From Aequorivita sp. UBA3180 (lineage in GTDB: Bacteria; Bacteroidota; Bacteroidia; Flavobacteriales; Flavobacteriaceae), in the NCBI GenBank assembly GCA_002364215.1, contig DEXQ01000007.1:62001-126000 (forward strand): a stretch of DNA of 64,000 nt, written 5' to 3'. The notes under the pieces are model-generated. The model did not search any database. It saw only the letters and a program-made list of their open reading frames with translations, and was not told the origin of the DNA. Made by a program: the position numbers and the translations under genes. Shown piece after piece: positions 56,817 to 64,000 of the stretch (positions within the stretch are counted from its first letter, which is position 1; each line of letters starts with the position of its first letter).

Positions 56817-57266
56817 ATGAAGTTTACTGAAAAAATGTCGAACAAATTAAATGAACTGTTAGAGAAAAATTATGATGCCGAAAAGGGTTATAAAAAAGCA
56901 GCTGAAAATGTTGAGAATACACAGTTGAAAAATTTCTTTAACGAACAGGCCCAAAAGCGATATGATTTCGGTCACGAAATAAAATCCGAAATCAAAAACT
57001 ACGGCGAAACTCCTGATAAAGGTGGAAGCACCACAGGAGCAATGCACAGAACTTGGATGGATATTGAGACAGCCTTTTCTTCCAATAATGAAGAGACCAT
57101 TTTAGAGGAAGTCCAAAAAGGTGAAAAAGCTGCAATTGAAGAATACAATGAAGTAATTAAAGATACAACATTGCCGCCTACAACTCAGCAAATTTTGACC
57201 AAGCAGCGCGACACCATCCAGAATGCGTGCCAAAGTGCCAAAAACTTTGAAGCTGTAGTATCCTAA
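56817..57266 (+). CDS. PA2169-family four-helix-bundle protein
   Basis: A 149-residue helical protein of the DUF2383/PA2169 family. Seen: NKLNELLEKNYDAEKGYKKAAENV, LKNFFNEQAQKRYDFGHEI, the loop TPDKGGSTTGAMHRTWMDI and the C-terminal helix pair ILEEVQKGEKAAIEEYNEVI. The family has a ferritin-like bundle and is often stress-related; metal binding is not established. The first ATG at 56817 is used; MSNKLN at 56835 is the alternative. The 186-bp gap before it has no clear feature other than a purine-rich stretch. A terminator follows. Confidence 0.88.
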   Translation: MKFTEKMSNKLNELLEKNYDAEKGYKKAAENVENTQLKNFFNEQAQKRYDFGHEIKSEIKNYGETPDKGGSTTGAMHRTWMDIETAFSSNNEETILEEVQKGEKAAIEEYNEVIKDTTLPPTTQQILTKQRDTIQNACQSAKNFEAVVS

Positions 57267-57288
57267 TAAATAAACTTGAAAAAGAAGA

Positions 57289-57327
57289 AAAAACCGTTTT
57301 CGGAATTTCCCGGTAACGGTTTTTTTA
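57289..57327 (+). terminator. Rho-independent terminator
   Basis: AAACCGTT and AACGGTTT form an 8-bp stem followed by TTTTTTT after the four-helix-bundle gene. Confidence 0.85.
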
Positions 57328-57392
57328 TTGTGAACAACTCCTAACAATTTAACTTCCCAAAAGCGGGAGGTTTTTCTATTTTTACTTCCTCA

Positions 57393-57462
57393 GTTAAGTG
57401 TTAAGTGTTAAGTGTTAAGTGTTAAGTGTTAAGTGTTAAGTGTTAAGTGTTAAGTGTTAAGT
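57393..57462. repeat. Perfect heptamer array, ten copies of GTTAAGT
   Basis: Ten identical 7-bp units without interruption upstream of dnaE. It is the longest perfect array in the window and a likely length-variable locus. Confidence 0.98.
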
Positions 57463-57480
57463 GTTCACGCTCTTAACCCA

Positions 57481-57536
57481 AAATCCTGAAATCAACAATC
57501 GTTAATCGTTAATCGTCAATCTAAAATCTTCAATTC
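57481..57536. repeat. Heptamer array (AATC type) reaching the dnaE start
   Basis: Eight units in register: AAATCCT, GAAATCA, ACAATCG, TTAATCG, TTAATCG, TCAATCT, AAAATCT, TCAATTC. The last ends 2 nt before the dnaE ATG, so the array occupies the ribosome-binding region. Confidence 0.92.
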
Positions 57537-57538
57537 CA

Positions 57539-60500
57539 ATGTTTTTAATCTTCGATACAGAAACCACCGGCCTTCCAAAACGTTATAACGCTCCCGTCAG
57601 CGATAGCGACAACTGGCCACGCTGTATCCAGATTGCATGGCAGTTGCACGATGCCATGGGAAATTTGATTGAGCATCAGGATTATTTAGTAAAACCCCAA
57701 GGCTTCAATATTCCATTTGATGCCGAAAAAATCCATGGAATTTCTACCGAATTGGCCACGGCCGAAGGAATTTCCTTGGAAGAAGTCGCTGAAAAATTTC
57801 AGGACGCACTTTCAAAAACCAAGTTCATCGTCGGCCAAAATGTAGATTTTGACGTAAACATTATGGGTGCTGAATTTTTCCGATTGGGAATTGAAAACCC
57901 ATTGCCCAAATTACCCGTTTTGGACACTTGTACCGAAACCACCGCCCAGCTCTGCCAAATTCCCGGCGGGCGCGGCGGCAAGTTTAAATTGCCCACTCTT
58001 ACTGAGCTTCACGAATTTTTATTCAACGAGTCTTTCGCCGAAGCACACAACGCTACGGCCGATGTTGAGGCAACTACTCGCTGCTTTTTGGAATTGGTGC
58101 GCCGTCAGATTTTTACGAAGGAAGAACTTGATGTGCAGCCAGATTATTTCGAAAACTTTTCCGAAGAAAATCCACAGACCATTGAATTGATTGGGATTGA
58201 GCATATCAATCTCAAAAAAGCTTCGGAAAGAATCCGAAAGCAAATGCAGGCCGCTTCGGAAACTGAGGAAATTTCTTCCGAAGAGATAAAGGAAAACATT
58301 GCCACCCTCGAAGATGCGCCCTTTGTTCACCTTCACAACCATTCGCAGTTTTCCATTCTGCAATCCACTTCTAGCACACAGGATTTGGTAAACGCTGCAG
58401 TTGAAAACAATATGCCTGCCGTTGCCATTACCGATTCCGGAAATATGATGGGTGCGTTCCATTTTGTACAGGCCGTTGCCAATTATAACAAATCCCTCGC
58501 AGATTTACCAAAAAATGATGATGGGGAAATTTCCGCCCAACCCATAAAACCAATCGTGGGTTGCGAATTTTTTGTCTGTGAAGACCATTTAAACAAAAAC
58601 CACAAAGACAACGGCTATCAAATTGTGATGCTGGCCAAAAACAAAAACGGCTACCACAATTTGGCAAAAATGGCTTCCATCGCTTACACCGAAGGATTTT
58701 ACTACGTGCCGAGAATCGATAAAAATATAGTCGAAAAGTATAAAGAAGACATTATTGTTTTAACGGGAAGCCTTTATGGCGAAGTGCCGGGAAAGATTTT
58801 GAATATAGGTGAAAACCAAGCAGAGGAAGCTTTGCTGTGGTGGAAGGAGATGTTCGGCGAAGACCTTTATGTGGAAATTATGCGCCACGATCAGGAAGAT
58901 GAAAGGCGCGTAAACGACGTGCTTATCGAAATGGCGCGGCGTAACAATGTAAAAATAGTGGCCTGCAACAACACCTATTATATAAAGAAGGAAGATGCCA
59001 ATGCGCACGATATTTTACTCTGTGTAAAAGATGGTGAAAAGCAGGCAACGCCCATTGGTCGCGGTCGCGGTTATCGCTACGGTTTGCCAAACCAGGAATA
59101 TTATTTCAAATCGCAGGATGAAATGAAGGCCTTGTTCAAGGACCTTCCCGAAGCAATTTTGAATATAGACGAAGTGGTTTCAAAAATCCAGCCCTTCTCT
59201 TTGCACCGCGATGTTTTGCTGCCCAATTTCGGCATTCCGCAGGAATTTTTGAACCCCGAGGATATCGATGGCGGCAAGCGTGGTGAAAACGCCTATCTGC
59301 GCCATTTAACCTACGAAGGTGCCAAGAAACGCTACCCGGAATTATTGGAGGTTTCCTACGAAGCCTTGACCGATTTTGAAATTCCCGAAAATGCATCGCA
59401 GCGCGTAAAGGAAATTAAGCAACGCCTCGATTTTGAGTTGGAAGTAATTGCGAACACGGGCTATCCCGGCTACTTTTTGATTGTGCAGGATTTTATTGCC
59501 GAAGCCCGAAAAATGGGCGTTTCCGTTGGGCCGGGCCGTGGTTCGGCGGCGGGAAGTGCAGTGGCGTATTGTTTGGGAATCACAAATATTTGCCCAATTA
59601 AATACGATCTTCTTTTTGAGCGTTTCCTAAACCCGGACCGTGTGAGTATGCCCGATATCGATATCGATTTTGACGATGAGGGCCGAAGCAAGGTTATGGA
59701 TTACGTAATCAACAAATACGGCAGCAACCAAGTGGCGCAGATCATCACTTATGGTACCATGGCAGCAAAATCCTCCATTCGCGATACCGCGCGGGTTTTG
59801 GATTTGCCGTTGAATGAAGCCGATCGTATTTCGAAATTGATTCCAAATATGACCAAACTGAACAAAATTTTCGGTTTGAGCGATGCGGAATTGCGAAGCC
59901 GTTTCCGAAGTGATGAGCTGCCGAAGGTAAATGAACTTTTAAACCTTTCTGAAGGAAATGATCTGGAAGCGCAAACCATAAACCAGGCAAAAATTCTTGA
60001 AGGTTCCGTTCGAAATACAGGGATTCACGCCTGTGGTGTAATCATTACGCCCAGCGATATTACCGATTTCGTACCCGTTGCCACGGCAAAGGATTCCGAT
60101 TTGTACGTAACGCAATTCGATAACTCGGTGGTGGAAAGTGCGGGCCTTTTGAAAATGGATTTCCTCGGCCTGAAAACCTTGACGCTTATAAAGGACACGG
60201 TAAAACTTGTAAAACACAAACACAACGTTGATCTGGATCCGGATAACTTTCCGCTCGATGATGAAAAAACTTACGAGCTTTTCCAAAGAGGGGATACCGT
60301 TGGGATTTTTCAGTACGAATCTGCCGGAATGCAGAAATATATGAAGGAACTGAAGCCAACGGTCTTTGCGGATCTGATTGCAATGAACGCGCTGTACCGT
60401 CCTGGGCCGATGGAATACATTCCCAGTTTTGTTCGCAGGAAACACGGCGAGGAGGAAATTGAATACGACCTTCCCGCGATGGAGGAATATTTGAAGGAAA

Positions 60501-61969
60501 CCTACGGAATCACGGTCTATCAGGAGCAGGTGATGCTTTTGTCACAAAAATTGGCAGGTTTTACCAAAGGCGAAGCCGATGTTCTGCGAAAGGCGATGGG
60601 GAAAAAACAAAAAGCGGTACTCGACAAAATGAAGCCGCAGTTCGTAGCCCAGGCCGCCGAAAAGGGCCACGACCCCGAAAAACTTGAAAAAATCTGGAAG
60701 GATTGGGAAGCCTTTGCAAGTTACGCTTTTAATAAATCGCACTCTACTTGCTATGCTTGGATAGCCTATCAAACGGCCTATCTAAAAGCCCATTATCCCG
60801 CAGAATATATGGCAGCGGTGCTTTCAAATAATATGAGCGACATAAAACAGGTAACCTTTTTTATGGACGAATGCAAGCGAATGGGATTGACCGTTTTGGG
60901 TCCCGATGTTAACGAATCCTTCCACAAATTTACGGTAAACGACCAAGGCGCCATCCGTTTTGGGATGGGCGCCGTAAAAGGTGTTGGCAGCAGTGCCGTG
61001 GCGACGATTGTTGAAAACAGAAAGGATGGAAAATACAAATCGGTTTTTGATTTGGCGAAGCGGATTGACCTGCGTTCCGCAAATAAAAAGGCTTTTGAAA
61101 ACTTAGCGCTTGCAGGTGGTTTCGACAGTTTTGATACCCACCGCGCACAATACCTGCACGACGATGGCGATGGGGTAATGTTTATTGAAAAAGTACTTCG
61201 TTATGCGGCAAAATACCAAGAAACGCAGAATTCTTCACAGGTAAGTCTTTTTGGCGATGCCAGCGAAGTGCAAATTCCAGAACCCGAAGTACCGCCCTGC
61301 GAGGAATGGGGAACAATGAAAAAGCTAAAGCAGGAACGCGAAGTGGTTGGCGTATATATTTCAGGCCATCCGCTGGACGATTTCAAAATTGAGATGAAAA
61401 GTTTCACTAATTGCAAGGTTTCCCATTTTAATCATTTGGAAGATTATCTCAATAAGGAAATGTGTTTTGGCGGTGTGGTGAGCGATGTGCAACACCGCGA
61501 ATCAAAAGCTGGAAAGGGCTGGGCCATTTTCACCGTGGAGGATTATGAGGATAGTTATGATTTTAGGATTTTTGGAGAGGAATATTTAAAGTGGCGCCAT
61601 TTCTTGGTTCCGAATAGCTTTATTTATGGGCGCGTATTTGTAAAGGAAGGATGGACAAATAGAGATACTGGCAAAAAAGGCGAACCGCGACTTCAGTATA
61701 ACAGCATCCAATTGCTTCATGATGTGATGGAAACCCACGGAAAAAAATTGACAATCACCATGCCTTTAAACGATTTAAAGGAAGGAAAAATAGATTCGCT
61801 TAAAGATTTGGTAAAAACCCATAAAGGTGAAAAGCAATTGTTTTTTGTAGTATATGAGACCGACGAAAAAATCCATCTCACTATGCCCAGCAGAAAGCAT
61901 AAGATCAACATTTCAAAAGAATTGCTGAATGAACTGGAACGCGAGCAGCTCAGTTACAAACTAAACTAA
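57539..61969 (+). CDS. dnaE: DNA polymerase III alpha subunit with fused N-terminal exonuclease
   Basis: Replicative polymerase of 1476 residues. Seen in order: a DnaQ-type DEDD exonuclease (residues 1-190; IFDTETTGLPKRY, GQNVDFDVNIMG, AEAHNATADVEATTRCF), a linker, the PHP domain from about residue 262 (FVHLHNHSQFSILQSTSS), the C-family polymerase core with GPGRGSAAGSAVAYCLGI and the catalytic aspartates in PDIDIDFDDEG near residue 705, the tandem HhH region (KGVGSSAVATIV), and an OB domain (CFGGVVSDVQHRES). E. coli DnaE lacks the exonuclease; the fused form is usual in this phylum. It is flanked on both sides by heptamer arrays. No separate epsilon subunit is in the window. Confidence 0.97.
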   Translation: MFLIFDTETTGLPKRYNAPVSDSDNWPRCIQIAWQLHDAMGNLIEHQDYLVKPQGFNIPFDAEKIHGISTELATAEGISLEEVAEKFQDALSKTKFIVGQNVDFDVNIMGAEFFRLGIENPLPKLPVLDTCTETTAQLCQIPGGRGGKFKLPTLTELHEFLFNESFAEAHNATADVEATTRCFLELVRRQIFTKEELDVQPDYFENFSEENPQTIELIGIEHINLKKASERIRKQMQAASETEEISSEEIKENIATLEDAPFVHLHNHSQFSILQSTSSTQDLVNAAVENNMPAVAITDSGNMMGAFHFVQAVANYNKSLADLPKNDDGEISAQPIKPIVGCEFFVCEDHLNKNHKDNGYQIVMLAKNKNGYHNLAKMASIAYTEGFYYVPRIDKNIVEKYKEDIIVLTGSLYGEVPGKILNIGENQAEEALLWWKEMFGEDLYVEIMRHDQEDERRVNDVLIEMARRNNVKIVACNNTYYIKKEDANAHDILLCVKDGEKQATPIGRGRGYRYGLPNQEYYFKSQDEMKALFKDLPEAILNIDEVVSKIQPFSLHRDVLLPNFGIPQEFLNPEDIDGGKRGENAYLRHLTYEGAKKRYPELLEVSYEALTDFEIPENASQRVKEIKQRLDFELEVIANTGYPGYFLIVQDFIAEARKMGVSVGPGRGSAAGSAVAYCLGITNICPIKYDLLFERFLNPDRVSMPDIDIDFDDEGRSKVMDYVINKYGSNQVAQIITYGTMAAKSSIRDTARVLDLPLNEADRISKLIPNMTKLNKIFGLSDAELRSRFRSDELPKVNELLNLSEGNDLEAQTINQAKILEGSVRNTGIHACGVIITPSDITDFVPVATAKDSDLYVTQFDNSVVESAGLLKMDFLGLKTLTLIKDTVKLVKHKHNVDLDPDNFPLDDEKTYELFQRGDTVGIFQYESAGMQKYMKELKPTVFADLIAMNALYRPGPMEYIPSFVRRKHGEEEIEYDLPAMEEYLKETYGITVYQEQVMLLSQKLAGFTKGEADVLRKAMGKKQKAVLDKMKPQFVAQAAEKGHDPEKLEKIWKDWEAFASYAFNKSHSTCYAWIAYQTAYLKAHYPAEYMAAVLSNNMSDIKQVTFFMDECKRMGLTVLGPDVNESFHKFTVNDQGAIRFGMGAVKGVGSSAVATIVENRKDGKYKSVFDLAKRIDLRSANKKAFENLALAGGFDSFDTHRAQYLHDDGDGVMFIEKVLRYAAKYQETQNSSQVSLFGDASEVQIPEPEVPPCEEWGTMKKLKQEREVVGVYISGHPLDDFKIEMKSFTNCKVSHFNHLEDYLNKEMCFGGVVSDVQHRESKAGKGWAIFTVEDYEDSYDFRIFGEEYLKWRHFLVPNSFIYGRVFVKEGWTNRDTGKKGEPRLQYNSIQLLHDVMETHGKKLTITMPLNDLKEGKIDSLKDLVKTHKGEKQLFFVVYETDEKIHLTMPSRKHKINISKELLNELEREQLSYKLN

Positions 61970-61973
61970 CAAA

Positions 61974-62043
61974 CGACAACCGAGAACAGAAAACCAACTA
62001 CCGACTACAGACTACCGACTACAGACTACAGACTACCAACCAT
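61974..62043. repeat. Heptamer array (ACTAC type) after dnaE
   Basis: Ten units in exact 7-bp register starting 5 nt after the dnaE stop: CGACAAC, CGAGAAC, AGAAAAC, CAACTAC, CGACTAC, AGACTAC, CGACTAC, AGACTAC, AGACTAC, CAACCAT. Neighbouring units differ by one or two bases. Confidence 0.95.
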
Positions 62044-62115
62044 CATATAGAAATAAACAATACAATCATTTCCTAAACATATATTAACGCTAGGGCAAAA
62101 CGAATAAAATTTAAC

Positions 62116-62123
62116 TATTTTTG
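62116..62123 (+). promoter_or_regulatory. Putative -7 element of trxA
   Basis: TATTTTTG fits TAnnTTTG, 22 bp before the trxA ATG; no clear -33 box. Confidence 0.45.
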
Positions 62124-62145
62124 ACAATCATTAAAAACAAAGATT

Positions 62146-62463
62146 ATGGCATTAGAAATAACAGACGCAACATTTGAAGAAACGGTTTTAAAGAGTGACA
62201 AGCCGGTACTGGTTGACTTTTGGGCAGCCTGGTGCGGACCTTGCCGAATGGTAGGGCCCATCATTGAAGAAATAAGCAAGGAATACGAAGGCAAGGCCGT
62301 AGTAGGAAAAGTAGATGTGGATGCAAACCAAGAGTTTGCCGCAAAATATGGAGTGCGAAACATTCCGACCGTTTTGGTGTTCCAAAATGGCGAAGTAGTG
62401 GGCCGTCAAGTGGGCGTTGCTCCAAAGAATGTTTATGCGGAAGCGATTGATTCACTTTTGTAA
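62146..62463 (+). CDS. trxA: Thioredoxin
   Basis: Small cytoplasmic disulfide reductase, 105 residues. Seen: VLVDFWAAWCGPCRMVGPII with the redox pair Cys30 and Cys33, KVDVDANQEFAAKYGVRNIPTVLVF with the cis-proline, and NGEVVGRQVG. Single-gene unit with a hairpin behind it. No thioredoxin reductase is adjacent. Confidence 0.97.
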   Translation: MALEITDATFEETVLKSDKPVLVDFWAAWCGPCRMVGPIIEEISKEYEGKAVVGKVDVDANQEFAAKYGVRNIPTVLVFQNGEVVGRQVGVAPKNVYAEAIDSLL

Positions 62464-62491
62464 AATATTTCAAAAAAGAAAAATTAAACAA

Positions 62492-62526
62492 TAAAAGGCT
62501 TGGCGCATTGCTGGGCCTTTTATTAT
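62492..62526 (+). terminator. Probable terminator after trxA
   Basis: AAAAGGC and GCCTTTT form a 7-bp stem around an imperfect G/C-rich loop, followed by an A/T-rich run with TATTATTTTTA. Confidence 0.6.
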
Positions 62527-62583
62527 TTTTATACTGCCCCATTCTTGGGTCTTATGGATGTTTTAAATTTTGAGAGGAAAACA

Positions 62584-62616
62584 TCCCCCTAGCCCCCTTC
62601 AAAGGGGGAATTTTTT
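62584..62616. repeat. Palindromic element, intergenic copy between trxA and clpP
   Basis: A CCCCCTA half-arm followed by CCCCCTT-CA-AAGGGGG (62593-62608) and AATTTTTTA. Same three-arm design as the copies in leuS and trmN6; in this position it could also act as a terminator. Confidence 0.8.
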
Positions 62617-62640
62617 ATAACTAAATAAGTACATTCGTAA

Positions 62641-63186
62641 ATGGAAAAAACAAATAAAGTACAGGATAAAATAGATGGCAAATTATTGGAGGAGCGCAAA
62701 GTCTTCCTTTGGGGAATGGTAGACGACAAAAGTGCGCGACACGTTGTGGACAGACTAATGTACCTCGATGCTTTGAACCACGACGAAATTAAATTATACA
62801 TAAACAGTCCCGGAGGATATGTAACTTCGGGTTTTTCCATTTACGATACCATGCGTGAAATTAAGAGTCCGGTTTCAACCATCTGTACCGGCCTGGCAGC
62901 TTCCATGGGAAGTATTTTGCTTTCCGCTGGCGAAAAAGGAAAAAGGTTTATCCAGCCGCACGCCCGTGTTATGATCCATCAGCCCAGTGGCGGTGCAAGA
63001 GGCGTTGCCAGTGATATAGAAATTACGGCGCAGGAAATTTTGAAGACAAAAGAAATTAGCGCACGTATTTTGGCCGAAAATTGCGGACAATCTTTCGAAA
63101 AAGTGATGAAGGATTTCAATCGCGATCATTGGATGAATGCCGAAGAATCTGTAGATTATGGAATTGTTGATGGTATTTTAAAATAG
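62641..63186 (+). CDS. ClpP-like serine protease subunit (possibly a second ClpP)
   Basis: Proteolytic subunit of a Clp-type protease, 181 residues. Seen: RKVFLWGMVDDKSARHVV, LYINSPGGYVTSGFSIYD, the nucleophile Ser88 in GLAASMGSILLSAG, His113 in ARVMIHQPSGG and Asp162 in KDFNRDHWMNAEE, so the triad is complete. It lacks the longer N-terminal propeptide and the exact wording (ERIIFLG) of housekeeping ClpP and has no clpX neighbour, which suggests a paralogue; this is inference. The nlpE-like gene follows 5 nt behind. Confidence 0.92.
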   Translation: MEKTNKVQDKIDGKLLEERKVFLWGMVDDKSARHVVDRLMYLDALNHDEIKLYINSPGGYVTSGFSIYDTMREIKSPVSTICTGLAASMGSILLSAGEKGKRFIQPHARVMIHQPSGGARGVASDIEITAQEILKTKEISARILAENCGQSFEKVMKDFNRDHWMNAEESVDYGIVDGILK

Positions 63187-63191
63187 GGAGT

Positions 63192-63653
63192 ATGAAAAAA
63201 ATATTTTTGGCATTTGGAATTGCAACAACCATCTTTATTGGTTGCAAACACGTTGAAAACAAGGAGAATGTTTCCGATGAAACAATGGAAACAACGGACA
63301 ACAATGTTGTAGATTCACACAATTCCGAAAACTCGCTGGATTGGGCGGGCGTGTATGAAGGAACAACGCCCTGCGCCGATTGCGAGGGAATAAAAACTGT
63401 ATTGGAGTTGAGAGACGACAAAACCTACACCCTTTCCCAAACTTATTTAGGGAAGATGGAAGGCGAAAATGAATTTGTGCAGACTGGCAATTTTGTTTGG
63501 GACGAAAGTGGTTCCAAAGTACTTTTAAAATCCGAAAGCGACACCCTTCAGTATAAGGTAGGCGAAAACCAACTGTGGATGCTCGACAGTTCCGGCAATA
63601 TGGTAGAAGGCGATTTAGCGGAATTTTATATTTTGAAAAAAACGCTTCAATAA
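63192..63653 (+). CDS. NlpE N-terminal domain lipoprotein
   Basis: A 153-residue lipoprotein with lipobox ATTIFIGCKHV (Cys near residue 18), a polar linker, and an NlpE-type domain: DWAGVYEGTTPCADCEGIKTVLEL in parts with the C-x-x-C pair, YTLSQTYLGKMEG, GNFVWDESGSKVLLK. In E. coli NlpE senses copper and surface contact via Cpx; only the first domain is present here, so a different role is possible. It begins 5 nt after the clpP-like stop. Confidence 0.88.
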   Translation: MKKIFLAFGIATTIFIGCKHVENKENVSDETMETTDNNVVDSHNSENSLDWAGVYEGTTPCADCEGIKTVLELRDDKTYTLSQTYLGKMEGENEFVQTGNFVWDESGSKVLLKSESDTLQYKVGENQLWMLDSSGNMVEGDLAEFYILKKTLQ

Positions 63654-63664
63654 TAGGTTGGCCG

Positions 63665-64000
63665 TTGAATATAGAGAAAGAAATAAATGAGATAACAGGT
63701 TTTAAAAATCTGGAACTGCTTGCAAAACAAGTGGTAGAGGGCTTTATTTCTGGACTTCATAAGAGTCCGTTCCATGGGTTTTCCGCAGAATTTGCCGAGC
63801 ATAAAATTTACAACAACGGTGAAAGCACCAAACATATAGACTGGAAGCTTTTTGCCAAAACCGATAAACTTTACACTAAGCGCTACGAGGAAGAAACCAA
63901 CCTGCGTTGCCATTTGATTGTGGACAACAGCAGTTCCATGCATTACCCAAAACTGAAACAATTCAATATTAATTCTTTGAATAAAATTGGTTTTTCTGTC
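63665..64000 (+). CDS. DUF58 domain protein, 5' part (TTG start, cut by window edge)
   Basis: N-terminal part of a DUF58 protein, a family linked to MoxR ATPases and VWA proteins. The visible frame starts from TTG 63665 (translated NIEKEINEITGFKNLELLA) and shows VVEGFISGLHKSPFHGFSAEF in parts, HKIYNNGESTKHIDWKLFAK and NLRCHLIVDNSSSMHYP, the VWA-like metal motif D-x-S-x-S. No in-frame ATG precedes these conserved blocks. It begins 11 nt after the nlpE-like stop and runs out of the window. Confidence 0.85.
   Translation, partial: MNIEKEINEITGFKNLELLAKQVVEGFISGLHKSPFHGFSAEFAEHKIYNNGESTKHIDWKLFAKTDKLYTKRYEEETNLRCHLIVDNSSSMHYPKLKQFNINSLNKIGFSV

Noticed and set aside
57393..57462. CRISPR array
   Set aside because: The 7-bp units are directly contiguous without spacers and no cas genes are present; it is a simple tandem repeat.
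57700..61900. Numerous long antisense reading frames within dnaE and other long genes
   Set aside because: They mirror the codon pattern of the real gene, lack signal peptides, domains or spacing to neighbours, and overlap fully with confirmed genes.
57539..61969. PolC-type polymerase, because of the exonuclease
   Set aside because: The exonuclease is at the extreme N-terminus and not inserted in the PHP domain, and the polymerase core motifs are of DnaE type.
1..64000. tRNA, rRNA or insertion-sequence genes
   Set aside because: No cloverleaf, rRNA core sequence or transposase motif was recognised in any intergenic region when read by eye; a covariance-model scan would be decisive.

Overview
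The window comes from a chromosome of the Bacteroidota, most likely a member of the Flavobacteriaceae; the genus cannot be fixed from sequence alone. Evidence: secreted proteins with Por/type IX secretion (T9SS) C-terminal sorting domains, a SusC-like TonB receptor, many families largely restricted to this phylum (DUF4301, DUF3098, DUF4271, DUF4296, DUF6252, DUF3127), a DnaE polymerase with a fused N-terminal exonuclease, a bacterial geranylgeranylglyceryl phosphate synthase, and promoters of the Bacteroidetes type (TTTG, about 19-21 bp, TAnnTTTG). Genes are dense, in short operons on both strands, with strong hairpin terminators. No rRNA, tRNA, CRISPR array, prophage or complete insertion sequence was seen. 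Both edges cut genes: ahcY on the left, a DUF58 protein on the right.

Layout. 1-5.8 kb: ahcY (partial), a phosphopantetheinyl transferase with a GGGP synthase, then an operon of a YkoF-like thiamine-binding protein, a PnuC/PnuT transporter and a NadR-like kinase, then DUF4301-arfB. 6-13.5 kb: a secreted protein, a sigma-54 response regulator facing a large hybrid histidine kinase, then a TPP riboswitch with a TonB receptor and a degenerate Rieske-like lipoprotein. The receptor, PnuT-like permease and kinase together look like a thiamine uptake route. 13.6-25 kb: greA-HIT, a zinc-ribbon protein with a histidine kinase, a flavin reductase, aat, a T9SS-exported arginine/agmatine deiminase-like enzyme, two tandem paralogous small TPR proteins, tag, a TonB-like protein, and the ftsX-DUF3098-uppP-truB operon. 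25-33.5 kb: UbiA prenyltransferase, leuS, a zinc peptidase, saccharopine dehydrogenase, DUF423, pckA. 33.5-45.5 kb: hemD-DUF4271, a mannosyltransferase, pyrC-DUF4296, an SDR epimerase, tyrS, an orphan LuxE-like protein, a T9SS cargo protein, a PhoB/PhoR-like pair and a glycosyltransferase. 45.5-50 kb: trmB, a LysE exporter, an Atl-type DNA repair protein, and an Fe-S cassette (mrp, nifU-like, flavoprotein, ferredoxin). 50-64 kb: hydrolases, an acyl-CoA dehydrogenase, trmN6, rimM-rpsP, a duplicated lipoprotein, a four-helix protein, exo-dnaE, trxA, clpP, nlpE-like and DUF58.

The most unusual structure is not a gene cluster but two families of small repeats scattered over the window. One is a set of arrays with an exact 7-bp period (at 10624, 24103, 26993, 27021, 54470, 57393, 57481 and 61974, plus a decayed one at 47201). 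They bracket dnaE, sit inside the P3 arm of the TPP riboswitch, and occur inside the leuS reading frame. The other is a G/C-rich palindromic element (arm, loop, complementary arm, and a third half-arm). It lies in frame inside leuS twice and inside trmN6 once, and also between genes at 62584. Several genes appear to use TTG starts, and the UbiA gene seems to lack any standard start codon. I did not find a clear new multi-gene system; the repeat families and the riboswitch/thiamine arrangement are the best candidates for follow-up.
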